Below the pieces are notes generated by a model. The model did no database searches. It saw only the letters and a program-made list of their open reading frames with translations, and had not been told where the DNA came from. The translations under genes were made by a program, and so were the position numbers. Positions 9,576 to 20,060 of a DNA stretch of 64,000 bases are shown piece by piece. The stretch covers positions 124,001 to 188,000 of the forward strand of contig NZ_JAKCMI010000041.1 in NCBI RefSeq assembly GCF_021412585.1, in the 5' to 3' direction. Numbering within the stretch: position 1 is the first letter of the stretch; every line of letters begins with the position of its first letter. Origin of the DNA: Halomonas alkalisoli. GTDB taxonomy: Bacteria; Pseudomonadota; Gammaproteobacteria; Pseudomonadales; Halomonadaceae.

Positions 9576-9601
9576 CGCAGGCCATCATTACCATGACCGG
9601 A

Positions 9602-9684
9602 GGAGGGCTCCACGGAGGCGCTGTGAACCCATCCCTGGGCGCTACATTCGCCATCCATGGCGAATGACCTCCGTTTCGCCCTCC
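9602..9684. repeat. Structured intergenic element, copy A
   Basis: A conserved core of 61 bases (9613-9673) is bounded by CGGAGG and CCTCCG. Inside lies an apical hairpin TTCGCCA-TCCA-TGGCGAA (9647-9664) and a second GC-rich hairpin region around CCCA/TGGG. The core is flanked by a further pairing arm, GGAGGGC (9602-9608) with GCCCTCC (9678-9684). Copy B at 47512-47596 keeps the core sequence but has different, still complementary, hairpin and outer arms. The element lies between convergent genes. Confidence 0.75.
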
Positions 9685-9790
9685 CCCGGCAAAGTGCGAC
9701 CTGATTACTCACCTTGATCAGCCATCGGGCCAATCTTGAGCCACACTGAAAGAGCTCGGATGGTCAAGACGGTATAAATCGTCCTCCCTT

Positions 9791-10090
9791 AGCGACTTTC
9801 TCCACCAACGTTGCCACGCCGCTGTCGGAGTAGCTTCAGCTCACGACTGGAGGCCGCAGGCCTCCCGGCGGTGTTGCCGGTATTCGCGACGACAACCAAC
9901 CTTTCAGCCTCCGCCGAGGCGCCTATCGGCGCCAGTCGCGATGGGGACCAGCGCTCCAACAGCGGCTTTCTCCACCAACGTTGCCACGCCGCCGTTGGAG
10001 TAGCTTCAGCTCACGACTGGAGGCGCAAGCCTCCTGGCGGTATTGCCGACGCCAACGATCACCGCCAACGCGGCGGCCTCCACCAGGCGC
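9791..10090. repeat. REP-like repeat cluster (two direct units plus inverted parts)
   Basis: Two direct units start at 9791 and 9961, 170 bases apart, and are nearly identical for about 80 bases. Each contains GGAGTAGCTTCAGCTCACGA, similar to Pseudomonas-type REP sequences, then a hairpin: GGAGGCC-GCA-GGCCTCC in the first unit and GGAGGC-GCAA-GCCTCC in the second. Between them (9925-9960) lies a related segment in inverted orientation, ending in GCGCTCCAAC, so the cluster resembles a BIME. Confidence 0.7.
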
Positions 10091-10100
10091 CTGCTACAAA

Positions 10101-10132
10101 AAAACCGCCGGATGTTGCCATCCGGCGGTTTT
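10101..10132. terminator. Bidirectional terminator between crbS and crbR
   Basis: AAAACCGCCGGAT pairs with ATCCGGCGGTTTT around a six-base loop. The A-run on one side and T-run on the other allow termination in both directions, which suits the convergent arrangement. It lies 30 bases beyond the crbR stop codon. Confidence 0.88.
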
Positions 10133-10162
10133 GTTATTGCATCGATGCTCGGCGCGAGTCGC

Positions 10163-10825
10163 TCAGGACTCGACCTTGGGTGGCTCCACCTCGAGCTTCT
10201 GGGCGGCGATCACCGCCTGGGTACGGGAGTGTACGCCCAGCTTGCGCAGGATGGCCGTGACATGGGCCTTGATAGTCGCCTCGGAGACGCTCAGCTCATA
10301 GGCAATCTGCTTGTTGAGCAGGCCCTCGGTGAGCATGTTGAGAACCCGGAATTGCTGCGGGGTCAGCGAGGCGATGGCCTCGGCGAAGCGAGTCTCCTCC
10401 TCGTTGGAGTCGCCCATGGCATCGGCCAGTTCCTTGGGAAGCCATACCTCACCATCCAGAATCTCGCCCACCGCCTCCGCGATCAGCGCCAGGGAGGATG
10501 ACTTGGGAATAAAACCGGAAGCGCCATAGTCGATGGCCCGGCGCACCACATAGGGTTCGTCGCTGCCGGACACCACCGCCACCGGGATGTCGGGGGTCTG
10601 GCCACGCAGCTGGATCAATCCGGAAAAGCCATGAGCGCCGGGCATATGGAGGTCGAGCAGAATCAGGTCGGCATCGGGATGGCGTGTCACCACCTCATTG
10701 GTCGCCGCCATGGTGTCGGACTCGACGATCTCGGCCTGGGGCGCCAGTTGGCGCAGCGCCTGGGTCAGGGCTGCACGGAACAGCGGATGATCATCGGCAA
10801 CGATGAATTTCTGGGCAAACGCCAT
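10163..10825 (-). CDS. crbR: LuxR/NarL-type response regulator (CrbR/ErdR class)
   Basis: A 220-residue cytoplasmic regulator with a receiver domain at residues 5-120 (acidic pair D11-D12, phospho-acceptor D58 in LILLDLHMPG, K108 region in FIPKSSS) and a LuxR-type helix-turn-helix at about 150-210 (LTPQQFRVLNML, SEATIKAHVTAILRKL). Lying between crbS and acs, it is the expected partner of the SLC5-type kinase and an activator of acs and the symporter operon. The start is supported by GGAGGAG seven bases before the ATG. Binding to the TAGAC boxes is inference. Confidence 0.87.
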   Translation of the reverse strand: MAFAQKFIVADDHPLFRAALTQALRQLAPQAEIVESDTMAATNEVVTRHPDADLILLDLHMPGAHGFSGLIQLRGQTPDIPVAVVSGSDEPYVVRRAIDYGASGFIPKSSSLALIAEAVGEILDGEVWLPKELADAMGDSNEEETRFAEAIASLTPQQFRVLNMLTEGLLNKQIAYELSVSEATIKAHVTAILRKLGVHSRTQAVIAAQKLEVEPPKVES

Positions 10826-11159
10826 GGATTCTCCTCCGGTTCCTCGAGCAGTGGGCCAAGGACCGACACACTGGGCTCATCAATCGATAGCAGCATGTTA
10901 CCCCATGCGCCGCGGCTTTCCCAAGCACATGACCATATTTGTCAACAATCTCTCGGTCCAGGTCAACTTCCTGCTTGCCCATCTGCCACGCAGGGATATG
11001 AAAGGCCTTCTCCGGACAGCTCAGAGTGGTACGAGTATTAACCTCAATATTCCAGTCATCGCGCTTGAAGGAGCGCTCCGTATAGGTTTCACCACGCGCC
11101 GGCTGAAACGAAAACGCCGGCCACAAGGGCCGGCGAAGACGGAGCGGGTTGGCAGCGCC
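10826..11159. other. Intergenic region between acs and crbR
   Basis: In these 334 bases I see only the acs terminator at its left end and, presumably, the leftward crbR promoter. No clear -35/-10 pair and no TAGAC box stands out. No coding sequence is supported. Confidence 0.55.
11111..11135 (-). terminator. Rho-independent terminator of acs
   Basis: Read on the minus strand, CGCCGGCC pairs with GGCCGGCG around a five-base loop and is followed by TTTTCGTTT. It lies about 25 bases after the acs stop codon. Confidence 0.85.
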
Positions 11160-13109
<1,950 letters not shown>

Positions 13110-13227
13110 TGAATAGCCTCTTCCAGGAGGTGAAGCCTCACTGTGGATACCGCCGGCAGCATTATTGTTGGTTGCGCCGGCACCATGATGTCTCTCCAGC
13201 ATATACCTCCTGTGACAGCCTTCCCCT

Positions 13228-13285
13228 TAGACATTGGTATCAAGATTTTTCTTTTTCTTTTCAGTTAGTTGAATAGACTTTTAGC
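13228..13285. promoter_or_regulatory. TAGAC half-sites upstream of acs
   Basis: TAGACATTGGTATC at 13228-13241 and TAGACTTTTAG at 13274-13284 share the left arm of the boxes found at 2311-2423. They lie 119-175 bases upstream of the acs start. The right arms are degenerate, so the match is weaker than at the symporter. Control by the CrbR-type regulator is inferred from the shared motif. Confidence 0.4.
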
Positions 13286-13871
13286 GCTGTACAAACGGTT
13301 GATAGACCAAGGTCTGAGCACAATGGCGGCAGCGGTAGCCCCTGCCCCGGCGCGCCAGGGAATGACGCTGTGCGGTGAAGGCGTGCTCGCGGCAGTGGCA
13401 AACGTAGCGGTAGGGTGCAGGGCTGGCCCGTCCCGTATCGAAGGCATGGGTCACCCGGGGTTCGAGACCGAAAAGCTGCTGCATTACCGTGCGCCACTCG
13501 CGGCCATGGGGACGCGCCCGGTGGCCATCGCTGAGATGGCGCACCAGCCAGTGAGCCATCTCGTGGGGCACTACCTCGACCAGATAGGCGTGGCGGTTTT
13601 CCCGGTAAAGCACCGGGTTGAAGCGCAGTCCGCCGCGGCCATAATGCGCCTGTCCGGCGCCCTTGCCACGCAGGTCGAACCATACCCGTGGCCGCGGCAG
13701 GTCGGGGTGAAACTCGCAACACAGCCGCCAGGCGGCCTCGACCCGGTCGCGCAGCGCCTGCTGCAACGCCGCCTCGTCGAGCTGGGTCAGCCAGGTCGCC
13801 CCGGGGTCGGGAAGTGCCGGCCGGTTCGAAGCGGCAATGGGACGCTTGAGAGCAGTAGCGGGATGGTTCAT
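13281..13871 (-). CDS. sprT: SprT-family zinc metalloprotease-like protein
   Basis: This 196-residue protein has the SprT-like metalloprotease signature HEMAH at residues 103-107, with H103 and H107 as metal ligands and E104 as the catalytic base. A C-terminal zinc ribbon follows with YVCHC and YRCRHC cysteine pairs. E. coli SprT is about 165 residues, and the extra length here is at the N-terminus. The start is uncertain: ATG at 13871 is used, while an in-frame ATG at 13940 would add 23 residues; neither has a strong ribosome site. It lies upstream of acs on the same strand, but the 170-base gap holds the acs control region. Confidence 0.87.
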   Translation of the reverse strand: MNHPATALKRPIAASNRPALPDPGATWLTQLDEAALQQALRDRVEAAWRLCCEFHPDLPRPRVWFDLRGKGAGQAHYGRGGLRFNPVLYRENRHAYLVEVVPHEMAHWLVRHLSDGHRARPHGREWRTVMQQLFGLEPRVTHAFDTGRASPAPYRYVCHCREHAFTAQRHSLARRGRGYRCRHCAQTLVYQPFVQR

Positions 13872-14069
13872 GGCGAAACGAAGGGCTTCCTGGTGCAGAC
13901 GGGTTCCTGGAGCAGATTCCTGGCTCGGCGGGCAGCGCATGAGAAGGACCGGACGAGACCAGGGTGCTAGAATGGCGGCCCGGGAAGGCGACGTCCAGCC
14001 CAGGCCGGCGCAAGGCCCTTTTCCGATGCCGACACGCCCTTATCCGACCCGCCGCCAGCGAGAGGCCCC

Positions 14070-14732
14070 ATGTCCGATACGCCCCAGCCCCAGCCACTGC
14101 TCGAGGATGAAGCGCTCGAACGGCTCGACGAGTACCTGGACTCCGACCGCGTCGACCCCGATGCCCTGGACCTTATCTCGGCCCACGGCTTCCTGGTAGC
14201 CCTGGCCGTCGCCCCGAGCGAAGTCGAGAGCGCCGCCTGGATCGCCGAACTCTTCCAGGGCGAGCCCACCTTCGCCGACGATGCCGAGCGCAACGAAATC
14301 CTCGGACTGCTGGAGCGGCTCCGCCACAACGCCATCGACACCCTCGAGCAGGGCGGGCTCCCGGAGCTGCCCTTCGATACGGCCCTGGACGGCCTGGCTC
14401 CGGAGGAGACACCCATCGGTGATTGGTGTGCCGGATTCATGGAAGGCGTCTTCCTGGATGAGGCGTCCTGGTTCGAGCAGGACGAAGAGACCGTGGCCAC
14501 CCTGCTGCTGCCCTTCATGGCGCTTTCCGGCCTTTTCGAGGACGAACCCGACATGGCGGAGCTCGCCACCGACACGGCACGGCTGCAGTCGCTCGTCGAC
14601 CAGCTGCCGGAACTGGTGCTGGATCTCTACCTGCACTACCGGGTACCGCCGGAGACGCCCAAGCCCATGCCGCGCAAGAAGAAGCCCGCCGGCCGCAGCC
14701 CCGGCAAGGGCAAGCCCGGCGGCAAGCGATAG
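14070..14732 (+). CDS. YecA/UPF0149 family protein
   Basis: A very acidic 220-residue cytoplasmic protein ending in a lysine-, glycine- and proline-rich tail (PRKKKPAGRSPGKGKPGGKR). The LISAHGFLVALAVAP and DWCAGFMEGVFL segments are typical of the UPF0149/YecA family, whose function is poorly defined. It has a GAGAGG-type ribosome site before the ATG, is divergent from sprT and converges closely (29 bases) on the phospholipase D gene. The basic tail might bind nucleic acid, but that is inference. Confidence 0.83.
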   Translation: MSDTPQPQPLLEDEALERLDEYLDSDRVDPDALDLISAHGFLVALAVAPSEVESAAWIAELFQGEPTFADDAERNEILGLLERLRHNAIDTLEQGGLPELPFDTALDGLAPEETPIGDWCAGFMEGVFLDEASWFEQDEETVATLLLPFMALSGLFEDEPDMAELATDTARLQSLVDQLPELVLDLYLHYRVPPETPKPMPRKKKPAGRSPGKGKPGGKR

Positions 14733-14761
14733 TTTTTGGTAACGCGGCGCCTATCGGTTGA

Positions 14762-15883
14762 CTACCGCAGCCGCGTCAGCCAGCCGTCCAGCCTGCCGAA
14801 GGCCCACTCCTTGATCCGCTGCCAGCGGGGGCGCCGCGCCCACTCCTGCCGGGTGATCTCCCGGCTGGCCGAGAAATTACGCTCGAACAGGGCGGCGACC
14901 TCACCGGCAAAGCGGGCATCGTCCACCTCCTGGTTCGCCTCGAGGTTCCAGTGCAGGCTCCAGTGGTCGAAATTGCAGGAGCCCACGCTCGACCAGTTGT
15001 CTGCCAGGGTGAACTTGGCGTGAATGAAGCTGGGCTCGAACTCGAAGATCCGCACCCCGGCCTTGAGCATGCGACGGTAGAAGCGCTGCCCCGCATAGCG
15101 GACCCCGGGATGGTCGTGATCCTTCCCCGGCAGCAGCAGCCGCACATCGACCCCACGCCGCGCCGCACGCACCAGGCGCAAGCGCAGGCTGAAGGTCGGC
15201 ACGAAATAGGGGGTACAGAGCCAGATACGCCGCTGCGCCGAGGAAACCCGGCCATAGAGGGAGTGACGGATCGCCTGATAGCGGTAGCCCTGCCCCCACA
15301 CCACCCGGCCGCGCATGCCGCGATAGTCCTCTCTCTCCGTCAGGCTGAGCCCCACCTCCCGCACCAGGGAAGGCGACCCTTCACCACGCGTCAAGGGGGA
15401 GTCCCAAAGCCGGGAGAACAGCCGCACCCAGTCGGCCACCACCGGGCCCTCGATACGCACCGCCACCTCGTACCAGGCGCTCAGGAACTCGTCGACGGCG
15501 CCGAAGCCGCCGGTGAAGGCCACCCGGCCATCCACCACCACGACCTTGCGATGGTCCCGGGTCAGGTTGCGCGCCAGGGAGTGGAAGCCCAGCGGGTTGA
15601 ACAGCCGAAGCGCAATGCCGGCCGACTCGATGCGCTGCCGATCCTCCCTGCCCAGGCCCCTGGCACCGTAGCCGTCCAGCATCAGGGCGACCTTCACCCC
15701 GCGCTCGGCAGCGCGCGACAGGGCATCGAGCAGTGCCGTGGTCAGGCGGCCCGACTCCATCAGATAGAGTTCGATCAGTATCGAATGGCGCGCTTCCTCG
15801 ATGGCATCGAACATCGCCGGCAAGAAGCGCGATGACTCCGCCAGCAGCTGGAACCGATTACCATCCCGCCACACGCCATGCAT
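14762..15883 (-). CDS. Phospholipase D family protein, cardiolipin synthase ClsB-like
   Basis: A 373-residue enzyme with two HKD motifs: DHRKVVVVDGRVAFTGG in the first half and FIHAKFTLADNWSSVGS in the second. These are the paired active sites of phosphatidyl transferases such as cardiolipin synthases. It lacks the N-terminal transmembrane pair of ClsA, which makes it most like ClsB (YbhO). The ATG at 15883 is chosen because GGGAG lies eight bases upstream; a longer in-frame start at 16081 adds 66 low-complexity residues and would overlap the plsB start. Being divergent from plsB fits a phospholipid role. Confidence 0.85.
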   Translation of the reverse strand: MHGVWRDGNRFQLLAESSRFLPAMFDAIEEARHSILIELYLMESGRLTTALLDALSRAAERGVKVALMLDGYGARGLGREDRQRIESAGIALRLFNPLGFHSLARNLTRDHRKVVVVDGRVAFTGGFGAVDEFLSAWYEVAVRIEGPVVADWVRLFSRLWDSPLTRGEGSPSLVREVGLSLTEREDYRGMRGRVVWGQGYRYQAIRHSLYGRVSSAQRRIWLCTPYFVPTFSLRLRLVRAARRGVDVRLLLPGKDHDHPGVRYAGQRFYRRMLKAGVRIFEFEPSFIHAKFTLADNWSSVGSCNFDHWSLHWNLEANQEVDDARFAGEVAALFERNFSASREITRQEWARRPRWQRIKEWAFGRLDGWLTRLR

Positions 15884-16007
15884 GGCATGTCTCCCGTGTT
15901 CACTTGCGTGGCTGAATTGACGCACGTTTGCACGCCGAGGGAAAGCACCTGACCCGATGGGCGGGGCAAGGCTATACTGGCGCCTCGCCCCCAGCAGAGG
16001 CAACCGG

Positions 16008-18449
16008 ATGGCCCTTGCTCGCACCCTGCTCGCGCCCCTGCGCAGCCCGCTGAGACGCCTGGTCAACGCCTGGGTAGCCACTCGGCTGATCGAGCCCGCC
16101 CCCGACGCGCTGGCACTCGACCCGAACCTGCCGACCCTCTATGTCCTGCCACGCCCGTCGCTCTCGGATACCCTGCTGCTGGAAGCCCTGTGCCAGCGCC
16201 ATGGCCTGCCGCCGGCCAGCGGAAGACGCCGGATCGATGGCATGGAGCTGCCGGCCTGTCTGCCGCTGCCAGCCCCACGGCGACGCCTGTGGCGACGCAG
16301 AGCGGCACACCCTGCCCCCTTCCTCACGGCGCTGGAGCAGCTCGCGGCAGATCCCGATGCCGACCTGCAGCTGGTGCCGGTCAGCGTGTTCTGGGGCCGC
16401 GCCCCGGGCAAGCGTTTCGGTTTCTGGCGCATGCTGGCCGCCGATAGCTGGCGGCTGACAGGGAGAATGCGCCGCGCCCTGTCGGTGCTGGTCAATGGGC
16501 GCAACGTTGAGGTCCATTTCGGGGCGCCGCTGCGCCTTCGCGACCTGCTCGATGCACGCGGCCCGGCGCTGGCCAACCGCAAGACCGCCCGCCTGCTGCG
16601 CGTTCATTTCCGACGCATGCGTACCCGCGTGCTGGGCCCCGACCTCTCTCATCGCCGCACCCTGATCGAAGGGGTCGCCAGAAGCCCAGAGGTCCGCCGC
16701 GTCATCGAGGAGTTCGCCAGAAGCGAGAAGAGTTCGCCAGAGCGCCTCGAGCGGCGCGCCCTGCGCTACGGTTGCGAGATCGCCTCCAGCATGACCTACC
16801 CGGTACTGCGCTTCATGGACGGGCTCCTGCGGCGTCTATGGAACCGCCTCTACGACGGCGTCAACGTGCAGGGCCTGGCGCGCGTCAAGGAGCTGGCCGG
16901 CGACCACACTCTGGTCTATGTGCCCTGCCACCGCAGCCACATCGACTACCTGCTGCTCTCCTACGTGCTCTACCGCGATGGACTGATGCCGCCTCACGTC
17001 GCCGCCGGGCGCAATCTCGACATTCCGCTGATCGGCCCCCTGCTGCGACGCGGAGGCGCCTTCTTCATGCGCCGCAGCTTTCGCGACAAGCCGCTCTACG
17101 CCGCGGTCTTCAACGAGTACCTCCATCGCCTGCTGGCCCGTGGCCACCCGCTGGAGTACTTCATCGAGGGAGGCCGCTCCCGCAGCGGCCGCATGCTGAC
17201 GCCACGGCCCGGCATGCTGGCGATGACCCTGCGCTCCTTTCACCGCAGCGCCGCCGCCACCAGCCCGCCGAAACTCGCCTTCATACCGGTCTATATCGGC
17301 TACGAACGGATCATCGAGAACGCCAGCTACCAGCGTGAGCTGCGTGGCGGCAAGAAACGCAAGGAGAGCCCACTGGCACTGCTGCGGGTGCTCGGTCAGC
17401 TGCGCCAGCCTTTCGGCCAGGTCACGGTCAGCGTCGGTGACCCGCTGTTGCTCGGCGACTATCTCGACGGCCTCGACCCGAATTGGCGCAACGCGCCGAT
17501 CGAACCGAAGCCCGACTGGCTCGGCGAGGCGGTACCGCGCCTGGGCAACGAACTGGCCAGGCGCATCAATGCCGCCGCCGCCCTCAACCCGGTCAACCTC
17601 GTTGCCCTGGTGCTCCTGGCGACGCCCCACAATGCCCTCGAGGCGAGCCTGATGACGCGCCAGCTGGCACTGCTCGCCCGACTGCAGCAGCACTGCCCGG
17701 GGGGCCTGCACCTCAGCCTGCCGGAGGGCGAGCCAAGCGACTGGATAGAACAGGTCATCGCCCTGGGCATGATCGAGCGCCGCACTCATCCGTTGGGCGA
17801 CATTCTGGTGGCCAAGCCGGAGCAGGCCAGCCTGCTGGTGTGGTACCGCAACAACGTGCTGCACCTCTTCGCCCTCGCGGGACTCACCGCCTTCGCCTTC
17901 CGGCATGCCCCGCAGCACGACCTGGACAGCCTGCTCCACCTTCTCGAACCCGCCTGGCCGGTCCTCGCCAGGGAGCTGTTCCTGGAGAAGGAAACCTTGG
18001 CCAGCACCCTACCGGCCATGCTCGACGCGCTCCGCCAGGCGGGGCTAGTGACTAACGAAGAGACCGCCTGGCGGCGTAGCGAGGAGCTGGAGGCCGGCGA
18101 GCAGCTCAACCTGCTGGGACGGCTGATGCAGCCCCCGCTGGAGCGCGGCTACCTGCTGCTGGCGATTCTCCTGGACCAGCCACCGGGCAGTCAGGGACGC
18201 GACGACCTCACCGAGTGCAGCCGGCAGATGGCCGAGCGACTGGCGCTACTCTCGGGCCGCGATGCCCCGGAGTTCTTCGACCGCAATCTGTTCGCCGGCC
18301 TGATCGGGAGCCTCGAGGCCGAAGGCTGGGTATGGGAAGCCAGTGACAGGCTGTGGTTCGACCAGCGGCTGCGAGAGGCGGCCCAACGTTCGCGGGCCCT
18401 GTTCGACACCGAGCTTCGCCACCGGCTCCAGCTGGTCACACGGGGGTAG
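16008..18449 (+). CDS. plsB: Glycerol-3-phosphate 1-O-acyltransferase
   Basis: PlsB adds the first acyl chain to sn-glycerol-3-phosphate at the inner membrane, using acyl-CoA or acyl-ACP. The 813-residue length equals the E. coli enzyme. The catalytic HX4D motif is HRSHID, starting at H308 (E. coli H306), followed by the GGAFFMRRSF and FIEGGRSRSGRML substrate-binding blocks. The ATG at 16008 has AGAGG seven bases upstream. A TATACT hexamer at 15973-15978 could be the -10, although no good -35 was found. The gene converges on rsmJ with a 24-base gap. Confidence 0.95.
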   Translation: MALARTLLAPLRSPLRRLVNAWVATRLIEPAPDALALDPNLPTLYVLPRPSLSDTLLLEALCQRHGLPPASGRRRIDGMELPACLPLPAPRRRLWRRRAAHPAPFLTALEQLAADPDADLQLVPVSVFWGRAPGKRFGFWRMLAADSWRLTGRMRRALSVLVNGRNVEVHFGAPLRLRDLLDARGPALANRKTARLLRVHFRRMRTRVLGPDLSHRRTLIEGVARSPEVRRVIEEFARSEKSSPERLERRALRYGCEIASSMTYPVLRFMDGLLRRLWNRLYDGVNVQGLARVKELAGDHTLVYVPCHRSHIDYLLLSYVLYRDGLMPPHVAAGRNLDIPLIGPLLRRGGAFFMRRSFRDKPLYAAVFNEYLHRLLARGHPLEYFIEGGRSRSGRMLTPRPGMLAMTLRSFHRSAAATSPPKLAFIPVYIGYERIIENASYQRELRGGKKRKESPLALLRVLGQLRQPFGQVTVSVGDPLLLGDYLDGLDPNWRNAPIEPKPDWLGEAVPRLGNELARRINAAAALNPVNLVALVLLATPHNALEASLMTRQLALLARLQQHCPGGLHLSLPEGEPSDWIEQVIALGMIERRTHPLGDILVAKPEQASLLVWYRNNVLHLFALAGLTAFAFRHAPQHDLDSLLHLLEPAWPVLARELFLEKETLASTLPAMLDALRQAGLVTNEETAWRRSEELEAGEQLNLLGRLMQPPLERGYLLLAILLDQPPGSQGRDDLTECSRQMAERLALLSGRDAPEFFDRNLFAGLIGSLEAEGWVWEASDRLWFDQRLREAAQRSRALFDTELRHRLQLVTRG

Positions 18450-18473
18450 GCCGACGGGACCCAGCGCCATGAG

Positions 18474-19247
18474 TCAGGCCAGTGAGCGGTGCACGTAAAG
18501 ATCGTAGCGGCTGGTCTTGCCCTCGATGATATGGCGAGGGGGCGGGCCGGCAATGGGCGGGGCCTTGCGCGGCCGCTTCACCACCACCCGGTGCGTGGCC
18601 ACATCCAGTGCCGCCTCGAGCAGACGTGGCGCATCGTCGTCATCGCCGGCCAGCAGCCGGAACAGCCGCATCTCCTTCTTCACCAGGGCCGATTTCTCGC
18701 GGTGGGGAAACATGGGGTCGAGATGAACCACCTGCGGCGCCACGCTGCTATCGGCTACCAGGTCAGCCAGATTTCGTGCGGCATCGCCATGGAGCAGCGT
18801 CAGCCGCCGGGCAATCTCGGCCGTCTCGGCATCGCGGCAGGCTCGGGCCAGGGCGTCTTCCAGCAGCGCATGGATCGCCGCCACGCGCTCGATCATCAGC
18901 ACCCGGGCACCGAGGCTCGCCAGCACGAAGGCATCTCGCCCCAGCCCCGCGGTGGCATCCACCACGCTGGGCGTGACGCCGCCGCCCAGGCCACAGGCCC
19001 GGGCGATCAGCTGTCCGCGCCCACCGCCGAAGCGCCGCCGGTGCGCCGCCCGGCCGGCGACGAAGTCCACCACCAGGGGTTTGCCGTAGCGCTGCTCATC
19101 GCCGCAGAGAACCAGAGTCCCATCCTGGCGTCGCAGTATCAGCTCGGCATCACTCGCAGCGCCCAGCGGCAGCCCCAGCCGCTGCGCCAGCGGTGCCAGC
19201 GTCTCGCCCTCCACCGCGACCCGACGTTCGGGGTCCACACACCTCAC
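18474..19247 (-). CDS. rsmJ: 16S rRNA (guanine1516-N2)-methyltransferase
   Basis: RsmJ methylates G1516 of 16S rRNA. The 257-residue protein shows the SAM-binding motif VDATAGLGRDAFVLASLG and the catalytic-region signature LDPMFPHREKSALVKKEMR characteristic of the family. The start codon is GTG at 19247 and overlaps the tsaB stop as GTGA, so translation is likely coupled to tsaB. Confidence 0.93.
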   Translation of the reverse strand: MRCVDPERRVAVEGETLAPLAQRLGLPLGAASDAELILRRQDGTLVLCGDEQRYGKPLVVDFVAGRAAHRRRFGGGRGQLIARACGLGGGVTPSVVDATAGLGRDAFVLASLGARVLMIERVAAIHALLEDALARACRDAETAEIARRLTLLHGDAARNLADLVADSSVAPQVVHLDPMFPHREKSALVKKEMRLFRLLAGDDDDAPRLLEAALDVATHRVVVKRPRKAPPIAGPPPRHIIEGKTSRYDLYVHRSLA

Positions 19248-19948
19248 CGACTCTTCTTCCAGGCAACCTGATCGCGCAGATAGACCGGCTGGACGTCATG
19301 GGCAGCATGACGTTCACCGGCGGCATAGGCACGGGCCGCCAGCAGCACCATCTCCTCGGCGGCCGGTTCCAGCGCCGTGTCGCCCTGGCGGACCGTTGCA
19401 CGAATGTCGTCCGACATCGCCTCGCGCAGCGTCCAGCCGGAACCCACGCCGACCCAATCACAGGCCGCGTGGCCAGGCGGAAGCTGCAGGCGTTCCGGAG
19501 GCATGACCGATTCCCGCGTCAGCGCCTCGGTGAGCCCCTCATGGCAGCGCCAGGCCGCCACGTAGATTTCACCCATGCGCGCATCCAGTGCGGTCACGAC
19601 ATGCGATAACCCATGGCGACGATGGGCACCCAGGGCCAACGCCTCAAGGGTGGAGACCCCGAGCAGGGGACGATCCAGGCCGTAGGCCAGCCCCTGGGCG
19701 AGGCCTGCCGCAATGCGCAGCCCGGTGAAGGAGCCCGGGCCATGGCCATAGGCCACCGCGTCCAGTTCGGCAGGCGCCAGCCCGGCTTCGGCCAGGACCT
19801 GGTCGATCATCGGCAGCAGCCGGCGAGTGTGCTCGCGAGGCGTGAGCGCGAACTGCGAGACCAATATGTCATCGTCACCCTCGCGTTGTAGCAGCAGGGC
19901 GGCGGAACAGGCACTCGAGGAGGCATCAAGGGCCAGCAGAATCGGCAT
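19244..19948 (-). CDS. tsaB: tRNA threonylcarbamoyladenosine biosynthesis protein TsaB
   Basis: TsaB is the ASKHA-fold partner that stabilises TsaD in forming t6A37 of ANN-decoding tRNAs. The 234-residue protein starts MPILLALDASSSACSAAL and carries the YGHGPGSFTGLRIAAGLAQG segment typical of TsaB. The ATG at 19948 is chosen because earlier in-frame starts (to 20251) would run through the adk terminator hairpin. It overlaps rsmJ by four bases. A t6A-modification gene, trmO, is also present at 28 kb. Confidence 0.93.
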   Translation of the reverse strand: MPILLALDASSSACSAALLLQREGDDDILVSQFALTPREHTRRLLPMIDQVLAEAGLAPAELDAVAYGHGPGSFTGLRIAAGLAQGLAYGLDRPLLGVSTLEALALGAHRRHGLSHVVTALDARMGEIYVAAWRCHEGLTEALTRESVMPPERLQLPPGHAACDWVGVGSGWTLREAMSDDIRATVRQGDTALEPAAEEMVLLAARAYAAGERHAAHDVQPVYLRDQVAWKKSR

Positions 19949-20006
19949 AGGTGGACATCGTGACGGGAAGTGGATGGCCATTATACGCCGCCGGCCGTTA
20001 AACGAC

Positions 20007-20030
20007 GATGGCCCGCACAGGCGGGCCATC
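20007..20030 (-). terminator. Hairpin terminator of adk
   Basis: GATGGCCCGC pairs perfectly with GCGGGCCATC around an ACAG-type loop, 30 bases after the adk stop on the minus strand. The following GTCGTTTAA is only a weak T-run. Confidence 0.65.
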
Positions 20031-20060
20031 ACAGGAGCAGCTGAGGATCCGGGGGGCGGG

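Larger units (their letters stand above)
9576..10162. other. Convergent intergenic region rich in repeats
   Basis: No gene is supported in these 587 bases between crbS and crbR. The region contains a 61-bp structured element, two direct REP-like repeats with an inverted third unit, and a strong bidirectional terminator, all listed separately. Short open frames here have no ribosome site and run through the repeats. Confidence 0.7.
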
